10,171 nt of DNA from Hyaloperonospora brassicae (lineage: Eukaryota; Oomycota; Peronosporomycetes; Peronosporales; Peronosporaceae). The stretch is from assembly GCA_947650285.1 (NCBI GenBank), contig CANTFL010000475.1:1-10171 (forward strand), written 5' to 3'. Position numbers and translations under genes: made by a program. Positions 1-8,700 of this stretch are shown here, in pieces (position 1 is the first letter of the stretch; every line of letters begins with the position of its first letter). Below the pieces are notes generated by a model. That model saw only the letters and a list, made by a program, of their open reading frames with translations. It was not told where the DNA came from and searched no databases.

Positions 1-23
1 CCAATTGGTAGTAGTAACAATGG

Positions 24-44
24 ACGATAACTTCGTGTTATCGT
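24..44. repeat. Short perfect inverted repeat (8-bp arms, 5-nt loop)
   Basis: The arms acgataac (24-31) and gttatcgt (37-44) are exact reverse complements around ttcgt. It lies in the gene-free first 294 bases, where I see no coding frame of note. Another small palindrome, gagctcgagctc, lies at 124-135. Either could be chance, and no function is inferred. Confidence 0.5.
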
Positions 45-294
45 AAAGAAATTGTCATTGCTTGCCACATTCTCTTGTGTGTCCTTACAGTTGTTGTTTG
101 TGTGTCACTTCTGCCGCTCGTAAGAGCTCGAGCTCACAACTGTCCATCGTTTGTCACCTCAATCATATGTAACGATCGTCGTGCGCGTAACGTCATCCTT
201 TCAATGCACACAAGCGCGTTCGTCCATGTCCCTCAACATTGATGCAGATGTCGAAGGCTATATCTCATTGGTCTGCAAATGGGCTTAGTGGGTA

Positions 295-1083
295 TCACAA
301 AGGAAGTTGTGAAGGCACATCGATCCACATTGTTCCATCACGGAATTTGTAGAAGCTGTCAGGCTGTGGCTTTCTTGTCAGTGGCAAGTCAATCCTGCAA
401 ATGACAGCGTGTTGTTCCTCACAAGAGACAGGGACAGTCAGCTTTCGAGATGATGCATCCATTTGTTCGTCTTGATTCAAGAGTCGTGCATCATGGATGC
501 CACAGCAAGCAAGCAGCTGTCTGCTACAGTCCGTTCGTATCGTCGCGTACACCACACTGAATTGTGATGTGAGTGCACGAACCAACGGCAATCGTCAGAG
601 TCGCCCTCGTACATCTTCCGGGTCGTCATATTTGATCTTCTGTCTGCACACATCGCCACGACAATGTGTCTTAGCCGAACGAATCCATCCGCAAATTATG
701 TCAACGGCACCACCCAAAGATTGTGCTCTGACTGCACGAATACAGCACAGGTGCTGGCAATGATAGCACCTCGAGATGCAGGTCTGCGACCGGGGGCCGA
801 TAAGCATGTGCAAGGCTCTACCATGGATGTGTGAGATCGAATTAACAGCGCACAGCACAACGATATCAACTGTGTCCGATGGTGTCAGTCTGATCAAAGT
901 GCAAGCAGCAGACAAGTAGCATGTCGTCCAGCAAAGCTATCTCTTGCTGGACGACATCGAAAGTATGCAGTAGTGTAGCCAACATCGACCGACAAAAAGG
1001 AACGTCACGGCACGCAGTACGTCTGTCATGATCGGCAACGACCGTTGAGACTCGCGGACGCATCCTGTCACACGATAAATTGT
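295..1083 (-). pseudogene. Decayed coding sequence of unknown family
   Basis: Read on the minus strand, one single frame runs from 1083 down to the TGA at 295-297. That is 262 codons with only two internal stops, TAG at 937-939 and TGA at 595-597; random sequence would give about twelve. This is the evidence that it was coding. The middle part is cysteine-rich (CISRCYHCQHLCC, around 750-790), and the end is protein-like (FYKFRDGTMWIDVPSQ, about 305-355). Around 866-960 another frame reads DVVQQEIALLDDMLL, so a frameshift near the first stop is likely. I do not recognise the family. The alternating hydrophobic and Cys pattern at 640-860 faintly recalls the beta-helix of tubulin-cofactor-C-like proteins, but I would not assign it. 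No start codon is supported, since the frame simply opens after a TAG at 1084-1086. The opposite-strand frames here look like shadows. What is seen is the low stop density; the pseudogene status is inference, and an intron-bearing gene is the alternative. Confidence 0.42.
921..957. repeat. Perfect 14-bp inverted repeat with 9-nt loop
   Basis: Left arm atgtcgtccagcaa (921-934) and right arm ttgctggacgacat (944-957) are exact reverse complements around agctatctc. A perfect 14-bp stem this close together is unlikely by chance in 10 kb. It sits inside the minus-strand relic, and the loop contains that frame's internal TAG (937-939). This fits a fold-back (quasi-palindrome) mutation event, though that is inference. 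Confidence 0.85.
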
Positions 1084-1114
1084 CTAGCAGGCTGCGCGGA
1101 AGCGTTAGTTTGCA

Positions 1115-1639
1115 TTGCGATTTATGCGAGATGGAATCGAAAATGATCAGCTCTCTATAGCAACAACTTCAGCGTTGCCAAGCAACGAGATCGACACTAC
1201 AGGAAGCAAGCGACTCGATCGAACGCCAAAATACGCATCACTAGGAGCCAACAGCTTGCGCCAGCGTCGGCCCGTGCGCTGCTGCATTGGATATTTTCGT
1301 CGACACCAATCGAATGGTGCCGAAACGTCTGACTGAGAGGTTGGTCTCGTTTTGAACGCCGGACACCAGCCGTCAGCTCTGTAGATGGCTGCTATCATTG
1401 AGCAGGCGCAGCGCCACAAAGAGCTGACATCGTTTTCACTGTGCTGCTTTTGCCTTGCACATACCCTCGCTTCGATCGCTCCGTTTGAGAGCTAAGTACA
1501 GGGCATCTTGCCATTGCGTATTCGCCACGTTGATCTCGAAGAGGAATCGGACAAGATGTCCGCTAACACGAATGCAAAAGCGAAATGGAGACGTGCATCG
1601 AGATGCATTCACTTTGAGCGCTCTGTCAATGTTTCGTGA
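1115..1639 (+). pseudogene. Weak degenerate coding-like region, unknown protein
   Basis: One plus-strand frame runs 1115-1639 with internal stops at 1334-1336, 1382-1384 and 1493-1495, about three stops in 174 codons where about eight are expected. Protein-like pieces include MAAIIEQAQRHKELTSF (from 1385) and HVDLEEESDKMSANTNAKA (about 1523-1579). A neighbouring frame (about 1159-1240) reads QQLQRCQATRSTLQEASDS, which looks like a helical, coiled-coil segment, so frames probably switch. No family is recognised and no start is supported. The antisense open stretch at 1147-1419 is taken as a shadow. The signal is modest, and chance or a different exon arrangement cannot be excluded. Confidence 0.22.
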
Positions 1640-2297
1640 GCGGCAAACTAGGACGGGCTTGTAGCCTCTGTCACGCAGATCCGGGCTCCGGCCGGAGGAA
1701 TCGCAGGGCGAAATATGCCTGGACTGTCGAATGTAAAATCGGCGCTAAATGACGTACACGACTAGAATTCCGAGCAAAGTCACGCGCACCCGTACGAAGA
1801 AGTCACGTTTCGTTTCGCTTGAGACAGGCGTGCCTCAGTTCATTGGAACACACGCTGAGCTGCATATCTGCCTCTTTGCTGCAACACTCTGTGGTCATTG
1901 CCAATGTACAATTTGCTGAGCGTTCCTGCTGGTCAAACGTATCTGGTTCATCACGCAGTCTGGTAGCACTCCCACTTCGAGATCAAACGATCAGTTGTCG
2001 ATCACAGCACACGCCCGGTCGCACAAAAGATAATGTCACGTTTTGCGTTGCACCTCTTCAAGACTACCCCCACGCGCACATCATTATTGTCCGGGCTCCT
2101 ACGAAATGAAAGACTAGCGATCGTCAACTCGAAGCTAGGGCGACAGAAGACCACGTCGGCTGTCAAGTGTGCCAATCGACTAAGACGAGTCTTCCGGAGA
2201 ACTAGCGCGGTGTTCAGCTTACTTGAACTTGGACGGTACGGACCCTTGCTGTGGTCAAGACAATAGTGTCTCGACGCACATGAGGACGTAGTGTTGA
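1640..2297 (+). other. No clear gene; unassigned open stretch at about 1819-2109
   Basis: There is no consistent gene here. The longest plus-strand opening is 1819-2109 (97 codons, no ATG at its head), but a second frame over the same bases also looks protein-like (GVPQFIGTHAELHICLF, about 1827-1877). It is overlapped by another opening at 2033-2266 beginning at an ATG. A 12-bp perfect palindrome, ctccggccggag, lies at 1686-1697. The region directly precedes the SLC1 relic and would be where its N-terminal membrane segments should lie, but I find no SLC1-like segment in any plus frame, so the transporter appears 5'-truncated. Confidence 0.2.
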
Positions 2298-3441
2298 CTT
2301 ATTCAGCGACTTAAGTTTCCGCCACGACTCATTGGCTCTGGAGGATGCAATCGTGCGTTTGTGCGAAGCGAAGCACTGACGGGAACGCATACCGCGCTGT
2401 CGGACAATGTGTGGAGTGTCGTCAGTCAGGATGTGCCGGCAAACATTGTCGCCGCTTTTGTTTCCAGCACGTTGCTGAGCATTGCTGCCTTTTCGCTGCC
2501 ACTTGGCGCAATGCTGGTCTACAGTTTCGACGGACCTGCGAGTCTGAATCCGCTGCTGGAGTTTTCCGTGAGGTGAACGAGACACTCGGGCACATGGCGC
2601 ACTATGTCCTCCGCTCCGCACCCTTTGTCGTGCTGAGTTTGTTTGCTGGTTCGCTAGCTGCCTCGTCGGAAGAATCGGTCGCAGACCAGCCTCTGAAGTC
2701 GATGCTGATCGTGGTGACGACGCTGGTGACTTGTGACTGTGCTCGTCCATATACTCGAGATAGTACCTCCTGCACTTTTCCTGCTGATTTATGCTCGCCG
2801 GAATCCGCTCAGCGTCATACTTTAGATGCTGCTTGTGTACGTGTACAGCGTGGGCTGCTCGTCGTCGATGGCGACAATGCCGCTGAGTCTCCAGAGCATT
2901 GAACCGTTCCGTGACGGTGCGAGCTCGACCATGCACTTCGTCTTGTCAGTGAGCACATCGCTCCACATGCCTGGCACATCGATCTACCTGGCTGTGTTGG
3001 TGCACCTTTTAGCGGATGAAGCTCGTGTCGCTCACGCCCAGTCCGTTTCGACGATGTTGGTGACATTTCCCGGTGTTTGTTGTGCGCTGCCACGGCCCCA
3101 TCGGTTCCGTCTGGAGCCCTGCCGGTACTCACCGCCACGTGGGACACTATCTTTTTCCTGAATATGCAACCCCGGACAATCTGTATGGACTCGTCTTGGC
3201 TTCGGACGTGCTCTTGGATCGCTTTGTCACTCTCTGCGATGTACGCGCACAGGCCATACTGTGTCAAATCGTATCTGACCAGCTTGATGCCGAGGACGTG
3301 GAAACCGATACCACGCGCAGATACTCAGCAATGCGCTGCACGATGCATTGCCACCACTGGCTGCAATCCTTTTTACATAACTGCTTCACGGACGTGGCAG
3401 TATCGATCCTTACATTGTGTCCGCTACTCACAGCATCATAA
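2298..3441 (+). pseudogene. SLC1/DAACS-family (EAAT-like) symporter pseudogene, C-terminal half
   Basis: Intact relatives are membrane proteins that import dicarboxylates or acidic and neutral amino acids with sodium or protons. The relic matches the family in order, but in switching frames. In frame 0 (2298-2565) there is a hydrophobic helix LSIAAFSLPLGAML, then FDGPASLNPLLEF. In frame 2 (2567 to about 2730) there is REVNETL (2567-2587) and a helix with APFVVLSLFAG. In frame 0 again (about 2733-3085) there is the family loop ARRNP (2793-2807), an in-frame TAG (2823-2825), the HP1 serine motif CSSSMATMP (2856-2882), and HMPGT (2964-2978) where the family has NMDGT. In frame 2 (about 3083-3155) there is an HP2-like APSVPSGA (3095-3118). 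In frame 1 (3154-3441) there is the TM8 motif SDVLLDRF (3202-3225), then CQIVSDQLDAEDVE. At least four frameshifts, one nonsense codon and damaged ion-binding residues (NMDGT; the late N and GD of TM8 now D and AQ) rule out function. The N-terminal half is missing. Homology ends near 3330; the last frame stays open to TAA 3439-3441. The long antisense frames are shadows. Confidence 0.85.
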
Positions 3442-3749
3442 CTAGTCGAATGAAGATTCGATCGGCGATCGGCTTACAAGAATACATCATAGCCTCTGAC
3501 GCTTGGCCAACTCACATGCGTTTGTTGCAAACCAGAGAAGTGCTGCTTATCGTGCTTGACGCGATCCAGACAAGTAAGACAAAAAAAGACTCGACTCGAT
3601 GGTGCAAGTCGTTGCTTCATATGACATCAGCAATCGTCATCAGCTTGCAGACACCACAGTTTATCATAGCTACGCATTCTAATGCTCGATTCCATGCTGA
3701 TCTGAGCACTAGTGTACATGGCATGGGTGAGCTGCATCAAGTCGTCTGA
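3417..3749 (+). other. Unassigned 110-codon open stretch
   Basis: A plus-strand frame is open from 3417 to the TGA at 3747-3749, overlapping the tail of the SLC1 relic. It begins at a GTG; the first ATG lies about a dozen codons in (3450). The translation includes LLQTREVLLIVLDAIQTSK and has mildly hydrophobic helical stretches, but no motif I recognise. It has no convincing start context, and the opposite strand over the same bases is broken by stops. It could be another coding relic or chance. I would not call it a gene. Confidence 0.15.
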
Positions 3750-3989
3750 TGCTACATTGGTGCCTACAACACGCGCTCAGCGTGCAGATGGTATCGCAGA
3801 TGTGCAATAGGTCTCTCAACTACGCGATAGTCCTCAGCCGACAACGCGCGTCCGACAACTCGACCCCCAAGTAGACAAGTCGCTTGCCACGACATAGCTC
3901 CAGTCAGTTGACTGAGCGTGCACCTCGACTTGAGTGGTGCAGGCTCAGTTAATTGACCAGTACTTGTCTGGAATCGACCTCCAACAGGT
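3750..3989. other. Spacer with no defensible gene
   Basis: Plus-strand frames here are densely stopped. A minus-strand opening (3764-4198, 144 codons, first in-frame ATG near its head) spans it and the start of the next plus-strand relic. It has no recognisable motif and partly lies antisense to a better plus-strand signal, so it is not called a gene. The spacer's notable content is the hairpin at 3903-3957. Confidence 0.4.
3903..3957 (+). repeat. Long near-perfect hairpin (22-position stem, 11-nt loop)
   Basis: Bases 3903-3924 pair with 3936-3957 around the loop tcgacttgagt (3925-3935). As plus-strand RNA, 21 of 22 positions pair: 19 Watson-Crick and two G-U (3907-3953 and 3910-3950), with one G-G mismatch (3918-3942). 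Read as minus-strand RNA, the two wobbles would become A-C mismatches, so the fold favours plus-strand RNA. It sits between coding relics and has no poly-T tail. It could be a small-RNA precursor, a remnant of an inverted-repeat element, or a fold-back mutation product; the sequence cannot decide. Confidence 0.75.
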
Positions 3990-4769
3990 AGATAGTCCGA
4001 CGATGCCTGCAAACGTATTGAAACTGTCGATGGGGGTGAGGTACCGTCGACGGGATCACGAAATGTGTGTGCACCCCTCTCTTTTCCAATGATTGCATCT
4101 AAAACGAAAGACGAGGCGATTAGACTGTGCTGAAGCTGCACTCCCACGCCCCAAGGCCTGACCATCATTGCGTATGACGAGGACACTCGTGACTCCAATC
4201 ACGTTGACTTCCAGTGACTATCACAATCGAGGAAAGGGAAGACGTGCCCCACAGATCAACAAGTCCATGCAAGGCCCGTGGCGGAGAATGGGGCGGGAGA
4301 TTTGGCGTAAAGCAGTTGCAGCAGATATACGCTCTCGGTTCTCACGAGGTTCTGTTCGTTCCGTCACTCTGTCATGAACAGGTGGCCGACAACCGGTGTA
4401 TCCTACGAACGTCACCAACCTGAGCGCCAGAGCTCAGCTTTACGCTCGATGAGCGCGCTTGTCGACGGCTGCAAAAAGAGCTTGGATACGATAACCAGGA
4501 CACCATCGCGACTAGTCGTACAGGCTTACTCATCACTGGATTCGGCGCTATCATCCGCACAACAACCGGTAACATGTTGCTGGAGCTAATGTAGCGAAGA
4601 AGAAGCTACGGCGATAGAGCGGGTACGCCTCGGAGAAAGGGTGAGTGAAGCGATATACGTCTCTGATACGGACACCTGTCCTCCATCTCATGTTCTTTGC
4701 CTAGCTCATTCGCGTCTCTTGACTCATCTTGGCCCATTTCATTACCATTCAAGCAGGCGTAGTCATTAG
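3990..4769 (+). pseudogene. Degenerate multi-frame coding relic, unknown protein
   Basis: Protein-like pieces follow each other on the plus strand. Frame 0 (about 3990-4214) ends with QGLTIIAYDEDTRDSNHVDF, interrupted earlier by TGA 4131-4133. Frame 2 (4214-4591) starts with TITIEEREDV and continues FGVKQLQQIYALGSHEVLF, with one TGA (4421-4423); it then reads LSFTLDERACRRLQKELGY and TGLLITGFGAIIRTT, ending at TAG 4592-4594. Frame 0 resumes (4593-4769) with SEEEATAIERVRLGERVSEA and then IYVSDTDTCPP. Joining these needs two frame changes and tolerates two stops, the same style of damage as the SLC1 relic. The family is not recognised. The IIAYDEDTRDS stretch resembles a beta-strand and loop of a C2-like sandwich, but that is only an impression. 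Competing minus-strand openings (4372-4575 and 4606-4902) are weaker because they do not continue one another. A real multi-exon gene is the alternative, but I see no convincing GT...AG introns at the switches. Confidence 0.38.
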
Positions 4770-4850
4770 CTGTAGCGCCAATAGTAACACACAGCTGGCA
4801 ACAAGAGCTGAGCTGCGATACAGAGCAGTCGTTCCACACCGTGCCAGTCA

Positions 4851-5249
4851 ATGAAAGACCCGGCATGTGCCAAGCAAGCTCACTATTTGCGACCTGCAGC
4901 ACGGTGGCGAAGAATCACATGGGCCAATAGAGCAGGCACCACATGTCTAGATCATGTTCACTTTCGATACAGCTATACATCCTTTGCAGCACATGACGAT
5001 CAAGTCGATGGGAAAGCGCATGTGTGCGTGTGCGACAGTACCATGTCGAGACACGAGCTGCCTGTTGTCTGTAGCAACAGAAACAGCATAGGAACTGTAC
5101 CCTCCCCAAGCTGGCCCACGAGTTCAATTGCTATCTTCCGCACCGAAACATCCAGCTCCAACGATCTCTCTCGTTCTGCTTCTTTTACAGCATCGATGCC
5201 ACATCAGCCAATTTATCGTCATCGACGTAGAAGCTTCGCTGTTGACTAA
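4851..5249 (+). pseudogene. Serine-rich open stretch, possible C-terminal part of the upstream relic
   Basis: An ATG-initiated frame gives 132 codons ending at TAA 5247-5249. It shares frame with the 4593-4769 piece but is separated from it by a cluster of stops between about 4767 and 4818. In that gap another frame (4741-4845) is open and reads ITIQAGVVISCSANSNTQLA, so one relic may pass through two frameshifts. The last third is rich in Ser and Thr with basophilic-kinase-like sites (LSRSASFTAS and RHRRRSFAVD, the latter at the very end). No domain is recognised. If it is a real short gene, the ATG at 4851 is the only start, with no supporting promoter. A fragment of the upstream relic is my preferred view. 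Confidence 0.25.
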
Positions 5250-5295
5250 AGCTCGCGGAAGTCAACATCCAGGAACTGCAGAAAACACAGTGTAT

Positions 5296-5301
5296 AATAA
5301 A
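5296..5301 (+). terminator. Possible polyadenylation signal AATAAA
   Basis: An AATAAA hexamer lies 47 bases after the stop of the serine-rich opening and just before a short T-run (5305-5309). Position and strand suit a 3' end for that relic. The hexamer is common by chance, and the surrounding tgtataataaa could equally be read as a TATA-like element. Confidence 0.25.
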
Positions 5302-5455
5302 GCCTTTTTCTAGTTATAAATGCGCTAAATAAGTCTCACGGGTGAGCCAAACTTGGAGTGTGTAATTGGACAGAGTGGGAAGCTCGTGTATTACTTACAC
5401 TCGGGAGTATATTTTAAGTAACAGGAGGTCCCACTAGCACAAGATGGCGTCGAGA

Positions 5456-5596
5456 CTTGTCCGGTGACAAGTCGGTGACCCGATAGACGGTACTGTTTTT
5501 TGCTTGTCCAGTGGCAAGTCGGCGACCCGAGAGATGGAACTGTTCGAGATTCGTCCAGTCACAAGCCGATGGGCCTCAGACGCTGGAGCTGTAATT
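5456..5596. repeat. Three-unit 47-bp tandem repeat
   Basis: The units are 5456-5502, 5503-5549 and 5550-5596. The first two agree at 36 of 47 positions, with nearly all the disagreement after base 42; the third is clearly related over its first half (gtccagt, acaag) and more diverged after. The first unit opens with a perfect hairpin (acttgtc, cggt, gacaagt; 5455-5472). The second keeps the stem with one G-U pair. A related motif, cttgtcagtggcaagtc, occurs alone at 374-390. The period is not a multiple of three, and unit 1 has stops in the frame that is open in unit 2, so this is not a protein repeat. Confidence 0.7.
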
Positions 5597-5713
5597 TTTC
5601 TAGTATGGCCTATTCCACGTTCGGTGACCTGCGAAAGCGCAAGGGCGTCGACATCCATCCTTTGGTGTGAGGTCACACTGGCGTGGAGGCCAGAGGCTGC
5701 TAGGTTCAGCAGT

Positions 5714-5732
5714 CCTCAAAAAAAATTTGAGG
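5714..5732. repeat. Small inverted repeat around an A-run
   Basis: cctcaaa (5714-5720) and tttgagg (5726-5732) flank five A residues. It sits about where the window turns AT-rich. No function is inferred. Confidence 0.45.
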
Positions 5733-5739
5733 TATCAGT

Positions 5740-8700
5740 AAGGCAAAAATCACACATCTGAACCCCAATTGATGTACGGCTAACGGACACGAGTTAACCC
5801 GACTTACTGGCCCCATTCGCTTAGTTGACTATGACATGATCATGTTGCCAATATGAGCCTGTAATTATTAACTTTACTTACGTCTTGACCACAACTCTCT
5901 TATTCTTTATTGAGATAGGGATCGCGCAAAGGCAACACTAGTAAAAAATGATTAATGTATGCACGATAAACTGCAAAGCTTCTTCGTAATCTTACACATC
6001 TTTGCAATCAGTAATTTTTATAATAAAATCTCCCTGTAAAATTAGACATCTTGAGTAATAGCTTCATATGATCTTTTTGTGCTTTACAGTTTTCGGCAGT
6101 GCAGTGTGTGGTGGTATACTTAATATTTCACACGATACATACTTTTTGACGATCTTAATATACACTCCAGTAATTTATGGATGTCTGAAGCGTTAAACGG
6201 GGTCTTGTGATGCATTACTAGGAATAAGACGTCTATAATAAAAGAATATGATACATTACGTGTCGACATATAGCAGAATTGATGTAGTAAAGACGGGACC
6301 AATTTTTGTCGGAGGAAAGATTAAACTTAGACGGCCATTCATTACTAAAGCATGAAACTGACTCATCGGAATACAGCGATTAGACAAAAATGGGTAAATA
6401 CGGATCAGACACACATGCGAATGGAGCAACGATTCGTAGAATCAACAGTCCAAGGGACAAAGGTTCGATCTAAGAACGAACTTAGCTACTAGGCAAAAAA
6501 AACGAGCCAACCTTATTTAATTTCATACCATGATCCTGAATTATACTTGCATGTAATGTATACTTCTGACCGGAGTAAAGGCGCGGTAGCTATTATTCTG
6601 GGTCGATCACACGCGTCAGTTCCAGCTTTGGTATTTAGTACCACATGAAGGCTTATAATTAGTACATCACAAATTGCACGTGACCATATTGTGTTCGTAT
6701 CGCAAATGTCTATAGTATTAATTCAGGATGATATTGTGACACTAAAGGCGATGTTCGAAGGCCACGTCGAGATAACGGCTTTAGCATGCCTTCATATATC
6801 TGCATATTACGATCCGCCCTATGCGGATAAATTTTCGAAAGAGAAGATAATATAGTATAATCTAATTGTCCTCATTCTTGGCGATACAAAAAAGAATCTG
6901 AGAGACGATATGGATGGCGTTCGAATTCGTGCATGTCAAATTTGCAGTAGAGGCTAGACTGATGTACTATCTGAACGACTCAAGATGTCGTCACTATCTT
7001 AATACGTGATGTATACAACGGATACTGAACTAGTAGCAAGATCTACTGGAGCCAAAAGTTTGCTGTAGAAAAACAATCAAGCATCTTTGCACCAGGGGCC
7101 AATATCGTTTAAAAAATTGGTTGTATTTTCATGGTTGTTCTCGAATCCTGTTTAAGCTACAAATACAGGAGTAGGTTGTCAAAAACATATCAAACAAAAT
7201 TACAGTAGTGATCACGAGCAGCATACCGTACATCGTACAAAGTAGTCGACGAATATAGACTGCGTGAGATGGCATGACCGGTGACCGCTTTGGAGAGCGG
7301 TATAACGCATTACAGAATCACGATTAGCGAAGTTTGGTCTCGTATCGTTAGATACATGTATAACCCAGCAACCATTGCATACACACCATCCTTGATCTTC
7401 CTTTTCTCATCTTCTACCAGCGTTAAGAAGAAAAACTTCCTACAAATGGTGACGTTTTCGAGAAGTGTCACCAAAGCTTATCGCAACGTACATAATGGAG
7501 AGGTGAACATTTGAAGATAAGGTTGTTCCAATCCTGATCAATACTTCAGTGAATGATTTGTCGAGTTGATTATTTTCTCATGACTACTATTTATTCACGG
7601 CGTCTATATCGTATAAAGTAATCGTCCTCTTATGGTACCATTTGTTCGCCAAAGCCTGGAGTGGATTAGCGTGGTTAGTACAATTTGACTAAATGTAAAA
7701 GGCCTTACTAAACCGTTAGCGAAGCTAGTGCAATATCAACTTTTCTAACTGATGAGTGCAAATCTGTAATACACGCAAATAGGTCAACGTGTTCGTAGCA
7801 ACACATTTTTATATTCAGAGTTTAACCCCTTCGCCTTACCGATGCATCTGTGTGGTATCAAAACTCCATTAGGTCATCTCACCTTTTTACTAAGCGATGC
7901 GGTATAGCGAGCACGTATATCGTCAATCGACACAATATTGGACGTCATCTGCACCCATAAAAATATCACATCAACGATCAAAATGATCATATTAGCGAAT
8001 GTATCGGGTATTTAAGTTTCCGTTGTGTTTGCACATTTTTAATTTGAGATCTCAGGTCCTCTCTTTGTTTCTCCAAGCTTACATTATGTCGAGTTTTGAT
8101 GTCTAAAAGAAGTGTCCTCTTCCGATGAGCGGATGAACATTTCCTACCTAAGGCGATCGTCGTCTACGCACTCAGCTTGATCTTAATGTCACCCATTCGG
8201 ATGCAACAAGTGCGTTGTCTTTGAGGTTATAATCCAGCTCACAATTTTGTGGAAATGTTAGTGAATTGCGATTAGGACGATGAAAATACAGGACGCCGAG
8301 ATTGACTCAGGACCTTGATCGAAGATCGTTGGATTGATAATATGATGACTTGTTTATTAGAGACCGATGAAGCGACACTTAAGCTACGGGTGCATACACA
8401 TGTGTGTGTGCTGATTTATATAGAGGATGAAAGACCACGAAGTAATCATTGCATAGTTATGATGTGACAGGAATGTTGCTGAATATACCGGTTACGTCGA
8501 GAGTCCTGCGTGGGTAATACTTTGCATCAGTTTTGTGATAGTCGCATACATTTTGCTGCAACCCACGCCACGTTAATGTAAGGATAGCTACGATCGTGTT
8601 CCTGCTGATTATCTTTTCTTGACAAATGGATCAAGAACACTACTACAGAAGGTGTATTTGCTCACAATTGTTATCGTTAAGCCATAATACATAATAGCAT

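Noticed and set aside
27..36. ataacttcgt, matching part of a lox-type recombination arm
   Set aside because: Only ten bases match, with no opposite 13-bp arm at the right distance. It is simply part of the small inverted repeat at 24-44.
2214..2936. Longest open frame of the window, 240 codons on the minus strand
   Set aside because: It is antisense to the SLC1 relic, whose plus-strand motifs match the family in order. The minus translation is Arg/Ser/His-rich with no motif, as expected of a shadow of GC-rich coding DNA.
3764..4198. 144-codon minus-strand open frame
   Set aside because: It has no recognisable domain, and half of it lies antisense to plus-strand segments that look more protein-like. 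Part of its openness overlaps the inverted repeat at 3903-3957. It is not excluded, but not supported.
5422..5466. aggaggt followed at a short distance by an ATG (5443), like a bacterial ribosome binding site
   Set aside because: The reading frame closes after seven codons, and nothing else in the window is prokaryotic in style.
6462..6470. ggttcgatc, resembling a tRNA B box
   Set aside because: There is no A box at the right distance, and no cloverleaf arms can be formed.
7749..7780. ctgatga followed by a gtg...cac stem, resembling a hammerhead ribozyme core
   Set aside because: The required GAAA after stem II is absent (gcaaat instead), and no flanking stems I and III close around a cleavage site.
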